A stretch of 64,000 nucleotides of DNA from Lobulomyces angularis (taxonomy: Eukaryota; Chytridiomycota; Chytridiomycetes; Lobulomycetales; Lobulomycetaceae). Both the position numbers and the translations under genes were made by a program. This document shows, in pieces, positions 23,601 to 34,615 of the stretch (the stretch's first letter is position 1; every line of letters starts with the position of its first letter). The DNA is taken from contig JADHYX010000075.1 in assembly GCA_027604685.1 (NCBI GenBank), positions 2,445-66,444 on the forward strand, read 5' to 3'. The notes under the pieces are model-generated. The model was not told where the DNA came from and made no database searches. It saw only the letters and a program-made list of their open reading frames with translations.

Positions 23601-26385
23601 AGGTTTGCGGAGAAAATCGAGTACCAGGTGAACCTTTAGTTGCACGAAACGTGTCCATTAAACTGTTACTTCTATTATTTGGGGAACCAATACTTCCTGC
23701 ATTTGCTTGATGATAAAAATCATGTCCCCTTTTTTTTTTAATTTCTAGTGGTACTATATTGGGAGACAAGTTACTGATAGTACTCTCGGGCGGTTTCATT
23801 AGTTGCTGCTGTTGTTGATGATTCGCTGAAAAACTGTAATTTTTTTTCAATTCCATTTCATGTTTTAATAGTAACTTTGTCAAGTCTGGAGACGACAAAT
23901 GCGATTTTTGTATTTTTGCATTAACATTTTCATTATTGTAGTAATACTTGTTATTGTCGAGAGATGATCCATAAAATGGAGGTGACTGAGCATGATGAAG
24001 GTTTCTAATTAATTCAGGTTCTGTGTAATTTTTGTTAACAGTGCTTGTTCTGCTTTGATAAAATGCATAGTCTACGGGTGGTTGAGCTATGAATAATGGT
24101 TTTCTAAATACATTCTCATCGTATCGATCATAATCATAGATGCTTTCAAAAGTGGAATCAGATGTTTCTACTGGCGTAATTTGATTAAATTCAATGTTTT
24201 TGACGACAAGTCCACCATGATACAGATGAGAGACACTACTAACAGTAGTATTTATGGTGTTTTGTACTTGAGTATCTTTAAATTTTTTATTATTAAGAAA
24301 ATCTTCTTCCAAATATGTTAATTGGGGAACGATATAATTCATTGGCAAGCCAAAATCTTCCGAAATTCCCATCTAAAAAGACTTTTTTGAAAAAGAAATT
24401 CATTAATTACTCACCATTTGTATTTCCGCGATTTTAGCGCGACTTTGAAATTTTTGTTGCAACATTCCCCATTCGCCAAATCTAAAAATTCCTGATTCTA
24501 CCTCTGACCAAAACGACACATCAACCCACTGAGGTTCCTAATAAGAAAAATATGTACGTTATGAAATTTATTGTTTTTCAAAAAAATTTCTTACAAAAAA
24601 AAAATACTTGTCTGGATTTCCCTCGTTAAAGTCATCAAAATATAGAGGATCCCATTGATTTTCCTTCAAACAATTCAAATTCTCAACTTCATCTCTTCCT
24701 TTTTCACTAAAGGTTCCAGAAGTCCTCTTTTGGTTGTGAATTGCTTTTTTATCTTGAGAAAAATTTTCAATATATAATTGGGTAACAGCTGGAGAACTAA
24801 CTAATTCCCTCGATATAAACTGAAATAATGGAACAGTGTAAAGTGGTGGTTTAGAAAGGCTAACAATGTCCAATGAAAGTCCATTGTCTGAAACAGAAGC
24901 TAATGTAAAAAAAAAAATTAAAAAAAAAAAAACCTATCATTCGTTGAGAAGTTAAACGACATAAACTTTTGTCAACCTCAAACAACCCAGTTCCGGCAGT
25001 AACAACTATTATTTGAAGACCAGTCCTCGTTAAATCTCTATCCACAAAATGTTTACTAAATGGGTTAACCGCAAGATTTAGTGCTTCTAAAATGTTTCCT
25101 TCTGAAGACGTAGAATTCTCACCAAAAAAATTAGAAACCTCTTTCTTTAATAAAATAAATTAGAGTTATTTTTTTTTACATCTACTACTCTACCCTCTGT
25201 AAAATATCCTTTTGAAATTTCATAAATTCTTGCCTGATTGGGATTAAAACGGAATTCCAATCAGATCTTACCTCCCAATCTACAACTACTTTATAAAAGT
25301 CTCTGTATAATCGCCCAGCAGAGTTGGTACTCATTGGATGATCAGTATCCTCTAACTGTACTAAATTGTCTGAAACAAAATTATGTGCGTTGTCTGTGTA
25401 TAAAACTCTTGCAAATAAAACAATGCTAACTATTCTCATATAGTTTTAATTGCTCAAAGCTTGAAGATTAAAATACCTATGTGGTTACAATCTGAACTCT
25501 TCCACCGGTTAAATAACTCTGGCAAAAAACCATATACACATTTTTCATAAAATAAGTCCCCATCTTCTTCAAATTCAAACATCTCTCGAGACATTTGAAT
25601 AAAGATAAAATATTTCGCTGATTTTGAGCGAAAAATTACTTTAGTATTAGAGTTTATATAACCATATTTAACAAATTGTCCATTGGCAAAAATATCTGAT
25701 ACTACTGCCCTTATACCAAATTCTCGAATTCTAAAAAAGAAAATATGATTTAGGATTGTTGTTTGAGTTGAAAACCTCTTGTCAATAAAAACGCAAGATC
25801 CTATTAAGCTTGTCCTTAATTTCCACATCTGAGATCTTCCAATATACTGATCTTTAAAGGAAAATTCAACATAATCGATGGAAACTGATTCTGGATCTAC
25901 CTTAGTTTTATCAAAGTAAAAAAAAAAAAAGAATACAATTTAAATAAGTTAAAATCAAACAGAATTTTTTTCATCATAAAAAACCAAAAAATTATATTTT
26001 ATTACCTTTCTGACGGTCACGTCTGATCTTGGAACAAGGTCAAAGGATTGCACAATGTTTTGTGCAATTGAGATCTAGAAAAAAAAAAAAATTACAAATT
26101 AAAATCAAGACTAATAAGCTTCGTATATTGAGTAATGTTAAAATTACTTGTAGATGTGATAGTTGGGTATCTGAAATATCCAATTTTCCAATTTGTAAAA
26201 CAATTTTATTTTTTTGATTTTCAGATTCAATTTCTATTAAGTCGCCAATTTTAAATTGAATTAGTTCTGGATTTACTAACAATTCTTGTTTTGAAAATTT
26301 TTCATCATGAGCCTTTTTGATTCAAAATTAGTGTTATGCATCTTCATTTTTTTATATTAAAAACCCATAGTGTCAATTTCTCCAT
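20690..26385 (-). CDS. IML1: IML1 / DEPDC5, GATOR1 (SEACIT) subunit
   Basis: Large minus-strand gene of roughly twenty exons. GATOR1 is the GTPase-activating complex that shuts off TORC1 at the vacuole/lysosome when amino acids are low. The start MEKLTLW joins across an intron to [15 protein letters not shown], the family N terminus. Then follow the SABA/IML1 domain ([35 protein letters not shown]) and the vWA-like part ([20 protein letters not shown], then [23 protein letters not shown]). [17 protein letters not shown] comes next, and a Ser/Asn-rich linker around 23500-24370. Further on are [26 protein letters not shown], a DEP domain ([19 protein letters not shown], near 21880-22130) and the C-terminal domain ([14 protein letters not shown]). 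All parts of the family are present in order. Exact junctions in the linker region were not all fixed. Confidence 0.9.
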
Positions 26386-26579
26386 CTAAATTTAATTCAA
26401 ATTAATTTTATTTAAATCTTAATAAAAATTAAAGATTTAAATTTTTTCAATGGCCAAAAATTCAGTAAAGTGGGAATATTTTTTGGAAAGTGTATCTTTT
26501 ACTTTTCCAAAAATTGACACAATTTAAAAATTTTCCATAGGTTCATAAACACAAGTATTTTAATTATTTATTATTGACA

Positions 26580-28556
26580 TTAATCTCTTATTAAAATAAT
26601 ATTTTTATATAAAATTCTTAAAATTTTTATTTCTTCAGTAATCCTAAATACATTTTCTTGTAAGTTTAAGTCACCTTTCAAGGTTTCAACATTTTTATTA
26701 CATCGCGATCTAAAAACACATATAATTACAATAAGAAAGTGATTAATTTTTTAATTTTTACAACGAGATAGCAGTGGATGGTTTGAGAGGTGGTTCAACA
26801 AAACCCAAACTGTGGTGATTCTCTATCAGCAGTTCCAATTCAATAAATAATTTTTTCAAAACAGAATTAACAATTTCCATTCCAAATTCCAAATTTTTGA
26901 AAAACTTCTGAAAATTATAATTATCAAAGTTTAAGTTGCTCTTAAATATATTACTTAAAATATCTTTTTTTCCGATTTCCATTTTGCGTTCGCTTTCACT
27001 CTGCAGATTCAAAATACTCTTGATTTGTATAACGTTATTTTGGGTCTCTTGCAATAAGCTAGACTGATATTTCAATAATTTAAGTCTATTAATATTTGGC
27101 GTGTTTAAAACAGATTGAGATAAATTTAGTATGAACTATTTTTTTTCACAATATTAATAAATATTAAAAAAATAAATGGACATTACTTTACTTTGCTCCT
27201 CCTCCTTTTCTTCATAAATTAATTTTAGTATCTTATGGAGAAAAATTAATGCAGAAATGGTGATGTTTACCTTCAAATGAAATCTGTTGAATGTACAAAC
27301 GTCGTCAATCGAATCTTCCGAGAAAGTATTAACATATTCTATAAATTTTGAATTGCAAAATTTTGAAAAGCGATGATCCATATTAACGCAATTATTCATT
27401 TTGAATTCTTTTAAACTCTCATGAAATCCATTAACATACACTAATTCCAAAAATAACTTGCATTCAATATATTTGGTCTCTAGGTCATCAACTGACCACT
27501 GCTGAAAACATTCCATTATTTTTCTATTATCCATTTCCATGCTTTCCATGTTTACAGTTTTTGATATGACATTGAACTTTTCTGAAGTAGATAGTGAAGA
27601 TTCATTTAGTAAGGAGGGCGATTCCGGAGTGACTATCCCTCCGTTATCTTCAGAGAGTTTTTGCTTTTTTTTAGGAGGTGTAGTTCGCTTTTCATAGTTC
27701 TCTGCATCCAGATTATTTGAAGGAAAGGTTTCAAGTTCTAGATAATTTAAAGGGGAATAAAATATGAAGTTTAATTTAATACCTGGTAACGCTGAATTAT
27801 AGGTTTTTTTTTTTTTTGACCTTCTGGTTTTCTTTTTTTTAGCTTTCACTTCTGTATTCTCTTCCAGTGACCGTGATGTTATGCCCTGATTGTTTTTATT
27901 AATGTCACTTCCTTTTAAATTTTAACATTCAAATATTATTTTTCGATTTATACCAACGGATTTACATTGACTAATGTTAGCAAGTTTTTTCAAGGCAATG
28001 TTAGATTTTTTTAAAATCTTTTCTGAGAAAAAATTAAAAAATTCAATATTTGATAGTAAAAGTTAAATGTACTTTTTTTATCAAGAACAACTTTCAAAAT
28101 GTTAAATTCCTCTAGTTTAAATTTTGCATACTGATTTGAAGATAAGAACATTTGAATGGAAACCTTTACGCAAAAAAAATTAAATTTTTTAAATAAGATT
28201 GCTATTAATTTAACAACAATTAATTATATAGTACAATAAATTTCAGTTGCGACTTGAAAAATTTTCCTAGTCCTAAAAGTCTTCTCAAGTTGTCTTTAAA
28301 TAAATTAAAAAACCCACAAAATTTACAATTGACATTTTCTAATGTTTTTCGATCTACACTCAGAAAGCGTAAACAACATTGACAAAAAGCAAAAGTAGCA
28401 AAACAGTGGTAACTGAAAAATCGTTTCATATGATATTAAAATTTGTGCTTACCAAGACAAATAGGTACCTTGTTTTGAATATATTTCTATTAATGGCTTT
28501 CCAAAAGGAAAACCTGAATGGAATTTACAAGTAATATTGGTACAGCAAAATTTCAT
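26580..28556 (-). CDS. Cys-rich, probably nuclear protein of unknown function
   Basis: Minus-strand gene of about eight exons, start at 28556, stop at 26580-26582. The first 70 residues carry many Cys: MKFCCTNITC, then across an intron CYHCFATFAFCQCC and CKFCGFF, suggesting one or more zinc sites built from CxxC pairs. After a Lys-rich helical stretch comes a strong basic nuclear-localisation cluster (KKKKTRRSKKKK, near 27810-27850) and a second one (PPKKKQKL). The middle (27200-27600) and C-terminal (26760-27080) parts look helical and Asn/Lys/Glu-rich, without a recognised domain. Joins checked in frame include FIV to SIQMFLSSN and CKSVG to SDINKNN. I do not know the family. Confidence 0.6.
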
Positions 28557-29367
28557 ACAATTTTTCAGAAACGAGGGTTTGAATGTATATCACTGTCTTT
28601 GCCATTGATCAAATTTTGATCTACAAACAAGCAAAAATTAATTTTTTGCTTCAATATCGCCGAACAATTACCATTAAGGACCTCAAAAATGACTTTGTTA
28701 AATTAAAGCATATCGTTTCTTCAGCTAAATCTGATAACTTCATTAACTTTACAGAACATCTTTATTGTAGGTAAATCAAATAAATTTATTAAAATTAAAG
28801 CAAATAACAATAAAAAAACTATTTATTAACTTAAAAAAACACATTTCAAAGCTGTTTTAACACAGTTTACAGCTTTATCAACTAAAATGGATTAAACAAC
28901 AGCTTATGATAACGTCATCAAATATAGGATTAGTAATGGCTTAGTAATTGCTTCGTTACTGTTGAGTGCAGTTCCGAAATGCTTGACATTCGAGTCAGTT
29001 TTGACTTTACATTGAATTTATTGAATATATTGAATTTATACGTAATATTTATTGAATTAATTAAATTTAATTCCAGATTTATAAAAAAATATTAATGTTA
29101 AATTTATATGGAATTTATAAAAAATTTATACTGAATTTATATACCATTTTCTGTCCATTTACATTGTTTATCTTTATTTATACACTTAATTTGAAGCAAC
29201 ACAAATTAAATCTTCTTCAGCCAACTTTCCTGCATTTGCCAGCCGTGGTTTTTTTCTTGGTTAAAATCGACTAAAATTGTGGCTTGCAATATTCTAAAGT
29301 TTCAGTAACGTTTCAAACTTTTACGTTTGGTATTTTTTTTGTGTCATTGATTTCAAGTATTTTTACT
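28557..29367. promoter_or_regulatory. Divergent intergenic region upstream of annexin
   Basis: Lies between the start codons of the Cys-rich gene (minus) and annexin (plus), so it holds both promoters. Around 29010-29150 the motif GAATTTAT(A/T) recurs six or more times in a degenerate AT-rich array. A 63-codon frame at 28583-28774 is not supported by splicing or motifs. Confidence 0.45.
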
Positions 29368-31813
29368 ATGTCTCAATCTAATCTAAGGTACTTTAACAAT
29401 TGATTTCTTTACTCTTTTTATTTTATTTTTATTTCAGCAACAAAAGTGACTACGAAAACTTCAAATCATATTATTCAGCTCCTAGGTAGGCATTTCAGTC
29501 AACTTTCTATTTAATTTTTGCATTTTCTTTAATAGTAGTATATCTTTTCCAGAACCAAGGTAAATCTCATGAAAAGTTTCAAGAATAATAGGAAATTAAC
29601 CTAAATTTTTTTTTTTTCTATATTTGTAGAAGGTCTTCAAATCCAAATGTTTTAAACTATCCCTTTCTTCCAGTGCAGCTTCCTACTACAAATGAAAGCG
29701 TCCCATTACCTACCAAAACAACCCTGCCAAGTACTGAAATTGTTAGTTCACCTCAACCAACTGTAATATACGTAACTCAGCCATTTCTTATTTATCAAAA
29801 CTCAAAGTCTCAAATACCATTCCCAAAACAACCTGATTTACCACACTCGGGTTCTAATGACCCCGATAAAGTGAATGATACCCAAAATAAAAAACAACCT
29901 GTATACCCATTATTTGAAAGGAAAAATCCTAAAATTTTTGGAAATATTGACAATTTAAAATCTGCTGGTAATGTAATAGCTGATAGCAATAACCTAAAGA
30001 TAAATCCTCAAAATTTCAAAGAGCATTCTATGAAATTAAGCAATTCGATTGTTGGCAAATCGCAAGGAAATTCCGTACTTGTATCTAATAGTGGAGGACT
30101 TGCTTCTGAAATACCATCAGTTAGTGGATCAAAAAATCCCATTTCACAGGTAACTGAAGGTAATCTGTTAAAGAGCAACCTCACCCAAGATGGAAAAACC
30201 AGTGATAACATGAAACCAATTGCAGCAATTATGGAAAATAAGCTAGAAACGATAGATTTTTTACCAAAAATTCCCAGTGTCGCAAATAACTGGAATTTTG
30301 AATCACTCCATATTGATAGTGGTAAAACTGACTTTTCCATACCAGATTTTAGCGTAAATCTAAGACCTGCCACTCCCCTTTCTAAGCTAGCGGAGCTAAA
30401 ATTAGAGGAGAAGGAAGTTACGACTGAAATGCTGGACCATAAACGAAGATCATCGAATTTCAGTGTAAATTCTTTGCCTTCGTATCATTCGAACTGTTCA
30501 AGCTTTTCTCCTCAAAAGAATAATCTTAATCTTAATACATCAATTACTCCAGTGGTATTTTCTGGCGATTCTCCAAAATCACCCCCTCCAGGATCAAGCC
30601 CTAGTAATAGCTACTATTCTCGTCGTGGTTCACATGCACCAAAGCCAGTGTCTCTTGAAGGTAATTTACCCCCTTCAGTTGTATGTTGAAAAAATTTTTT
30701 TAAAGGGGATATTGAAGCTCTTTTAAGATGTTTCCGAGGTGTTACTGCTGATGAAAAAATTTTGTTTGATATTGTAGGTCGTCGACCACTGTGGCACTTG
30801 GATCAGTTGGCAGAAAAATTTAGAGATCAAAATGGGCAAACTTTGTTGCATTGGTTAGTTTGGCTAATAAATTTTCTAAAACAAACTATAAATTTTTTTA
30901 GTATCCAACGTACAACAGATAGCTTAATTTTTGAGACTTCTAAAGCTTTTTTAACCAGTTGGTTTGATTATGAAGCATTGTGCATTAGTGATGCTTTAAA
31001 AGGACTCTTTGGAGTTGATATGGTAAATGTATAAATTATTTAAAATTGAAAATTAACCTATTGAATTGCAGGAATCTTTGTTCGAAATATTATCAGGTAG
31101 ATCAAACTTTGAAATGGAACAACTCAAGATTCATTATGAAAAGTTAACAAATGAAAGACTTCTTTCCTCAATAAATAATAAAGTGTCCAACAACATGAGG
31201 CATTTTTTTAATATATTACTAAGAACTGTAAGGGATGAAAGTGAGGTTGTAACGCCTGAGAAGATTGAAAGTGTTTCGAAATTAATGGTTGAGGCGTTGA
31301 GTAGAAGGAAAACTGACGATTCTCAAATCTTGACCATCCTTTGCATGCACAGTAAGGAAGTTTTAAGAGAATCAGCACTAAAATATGAACTAAAAAAAAA
31401 GCGAGGTTGTGAAGAAAGTGTTAAAAGACATTTTCACATTACTGGGGACAGTGAAAAGGGATTGCTAAGTTTAAGTAATAAACTTTAAAATTAAATTGTG
31501 TTTTAATTATTCTACAGTGAGGGCCATACAGGATATTAACGAATTTGCTGCTACTGAAATAGAAAAATCTATGAAGGGTTTAGGAATGAAAGAATTTAAA
31601 TTAATTAGGTAATATTAAGATAGTATCATTGGTCACATAATCATCTCTTTTTTTAAAAGATTATTATCTAGATTCACCAGACTTGGAGCATTGAAAAAAG
31701 TTGCTGAAACTTACAATATGAAAAATAAAATAACCTTATCAGAAAGAATCAGTAAAGAAACTAGTGGTGGTTTTAGAGATTTATTACTGGCTTGTTTGGA
31801 AAGGGAAGCTTAA
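29368..31813 (+). CDS. Annexin with long Pro/Ser-rich N-terminal region
   Basis: Eight exons (29368-29387, 29438-29485, 29630-30660, 30706-30853, 30902-31022, 31072-31474, 31518-31608, 31660-31813) sum to 2016 nt, 671 residues. Annexins bind acidic membranes in a Ca2+-dependent way. The N-terminal 360 residues are low-complexity, rich in Pro, Ser and Asn (for example SGDSPKSPPPGSSPSNSYY). The rest forms the annexin core, with repeats starting GDIEALLRCFRGVTADEKIL and then LFEILSGRSNFEMEQLKIHYEKL. The last repeat includes EKSMKGLGMKEFKLIRLLSRF and ends ETSGGFRDLLLACLERE. Several of the G-x-G-T/(38)/D-E calcium sites look degenerate (GVTADE, GLGMKE), so calcium binding may be weakened. A 7-nt piece, 29555-29561, flanked by AG and GT, is skipped in this model because including it breaks the frame. 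Confidence 0.85.
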
Positions 31814-32069
31814 AATTGACACATCAAATGTTGCGCTGTACTATATTCTTTTTACTTTTTTTTTTTTTGTAAATATGTTCTCAAAGTTTAAAAATTTCCT
31901 TTTTTTTATCTAAACCTTGTGTTTGTTAAAATTTTTGTATAAAAAAAAAAAAATATAATCAACAATGGAATTCCACCTGAATATTTAATTCTACTAAATA
32001 AATATTTGCATTATATAACTCTTTTCAAAAGCAATTCTTTCCGTATTAACATTAGAATATAACTTTAGA

Positions 32070-34395
32070 ATGAGAAAAAAAAAAAATTTACAACAACTTT
32101 TAACTAAAAATTACTTCATATCAAAATTTAAAAACTTTTTACCAAAGAAATTTATAGAAAATATCTACAATAAGAATTTCGACAAAAAAAGAAGAGAAAA
32201 TAGTAAAATCGAAAATTTTAATTTGTTAAATTCTATAGTTAACTCAAATTCACCAATTTCTATAAGAAAAAATCCTTTTAAAATGTCTATTTCCGATAGA
32301 AAAAGAAAAAAAGACTTTGATTCTCCTAACAAATTCTCAAATGTGGCAAGTGAAATTCCTTGGTTTCCTAGATTTGGTATTTATTTAAAAAAACGACCAA
32401 ACTTTGCATTAGATCCCAGGTATTTTCTACCATTAATAATTTAACGTTCTTTTTGTAGATTTTACGCTGGTGTTTATTATCCAGTAAGTAACTTTTTCAA
32501 ATAATTTTAATGCTTACAAAGAATAAAATGTTTAAAAAATTTGATAATGATATTAATTTATTAATAAGTTTAATTAGCAAGATGCATCATCTATGTTATT
32601 TCAAAAAATTATACCTTCCCTTCAAAGTGATCCAATACGAAATGCGAGTATGCCACCTTTGAAAGTTTTAGATTTATGTGCAGTAAGTTCACGTTTAAAT
32701 TTTCTATTTAAAAGTTTTAACGCTTGTAAATTTGTTTACATTTTTTTAGGCTCCTGGAGGAAAATCTGGCGTTTTATCCTCACTTTTACCAATAAACAAC
32801 TCAATATTGGTCTCAAATGAGTTAATTGAAAATCGCTGTAAAATTTTAGCGGAAACCAGCTCCAAGTTTGGATTTCCCTCTTCGCTTGTAACCCAAAATA
32901 AAAGTGAAGATTTTGTTAAAGCAGGTTTAAAGCAGTATTTTGATATTGTGATTGTTGATGGTATACTATTTTTTAATAAATATATATTTTTAGATTCTTA
33001 AAAACTTCTGTTTTATAATACTAATAATTACTTGCTAGCGCCATGTAGTGGAGAAGGATTATTTAGGCGGGAAATAAGCAGAGACTTAGGACACGAAAGT
33101 CTGAAGCTTTGGTCTCCCAAGTTGATTCGACAGCAGGCAAAAATTCAACAAAAGCTCATTGACGATGCGATATTATTAGTAAACCCTGGAATGTCTGGCT
33201 CTAAAAATCAAGGAGTATTGGTTTATATGACTTGTACCTTCGAGGATGAAGAAAATGAAAAGTTGGTGGAATATGTTTATAAACAATATGGATGTTATTC
33301 GGTTAGTCCAATTAAAATTGAGGATTTGGATTCAAATTGGGGGGTAAAAGAAGTCGATATTGATATAGGAGATTATTGCGATGCGCATTCTGTACATCCT
33401 GCGTATTACTGTTTGCCAGGAAAAATAAAAGGGTACTTTACTTATATCAGTTAAACTTAATTTTTTATTTATTTTAGGGAAGGTTTGTTTATCGCTGCTT
33501 TTAGCATTGGTGATAAAATTGGCCCAAAAAGAACTCAAATTTCCACAGATAAGGTTTCTGAAAAATCTAGAAAAATTATTCCATCTGCAATCATTTCAAA
33601 TTTGAGTAAAATATCAAGAAAGGAAGAAGAATTAGTTAGCAACTTTGTATCATTAAAACCCAACTTTAAGAATCTTAGCAAACATTTTTTTGGTGATATT
33701 TCGACTGAAATAAAGTTTGATATTTTAAAATCCAGTTCACACCTGAGTAAAAAGTTTACCAATAAAATTTTAGAAAAAAAAGAATTAAAATTAAAAAAAT
33801 TTAAAAAAAATTCTAATCATAATGACGAAAAACTATTCTTCGATAAAAATAAATTTGATATAGGTCATGGAAACACAGAATGTAACTCTTTGTTGCATGT
33901 TATACCCAAGTCAACTAAATCAGAATTAATTGAGTTAACTAAAAAGTTGAATGTTCAGAAGTTTGGAATTCATTGTGGAGAAATTAAAAGTGCAGAGTTT
34001 TTTCCTTCAACCGAACTCGCCTTAAGCTCATTTTTAAAAAAAGCAGATAGTAAATTAAATGGAACCAACAATAATAAAATTTTTGAAATTTGCTTAAATT
34101 ATAACCAAAGTTTACTTTTTGTTCAAGGAAAACAATTTTTGACTAAGGAAGAATTTAAAAACTTGCACTTAAAAATTGAAAATGATAAATCATGGGCGTA
34201 TTGTATTTATAAAGAATACTGTTTAGGATGGTGCACTATAATTAGAGATACTAGTAAGACTTTTTTATAAAAATAAAGCAGTCTTTTAATAGCTTGTTTT
34301 TTTTTTTTTTAGTCAACAAGGAAGAAAACTACAGAATTAACATAAAATTAGAAAAAAATTATAGAGCTAAAAGAACACTTTGGGAAATTGAATAA
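32070..34395 (+). CDS. Bacterial-type RsmF-like rRNA m5C methyltransferase
   Basis: Seven exons (32070-32419, 32459-32483, 32578-32682, 32750-32960, 33039-33432, 33478-34253, 34313-34395) sum to 1944 nt, 647 residues. The enzyme would transfer a methyl group from S-adenosylmethionine to C5 of cytosine in RNA. The N-terminal part (LPKKFIENIY, SISIRKNPFK-like, then IPWFPRFGIYLKKRP and FYAGVYYPQDASSM) is typical of bacterial RsmF/YebU enzymes. The SAM site is LDLCAAPGGKS. Both catalytic Cys regions are present, in APCSGEGLFRRE and YMTCTFEDEENE, then HPAYYCLPGKIKGEGLF. The C-terminal 250 residues correspond to the RsmF PUA-like RNA-binding part, here Lys-rich and diverged. A short basic N terminus could be a mitochondrial presequence, but that is inference. 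Confidence 0.85.
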
Positions 34396-34615
34396 TTATA
34401 TATTTTATACTGAGTAATTTTTAATTCTCAAAATTTTTCTTATATTTTTTTCTATATAAATTGTTTTATATAAAAAAAAAATTGTTGTTTTGAGTTTTTT
34501 ATTATGTAATAAATTAAATTATTAATGAAAAAATTTGAAGATATTAAGTAAGTTAAAAAAAAAAAAAAAAAAATTGGTAAATATAAATACTATCATGTAC
34601 AATACAAAAAAAAAT

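Noticed and set aside
28583..28774. 63-codon plus-strand frame upstream of annexin
   Set aside because: No splice signals or motifs link it to a gene, and the divergent promoters must lie in this gap.
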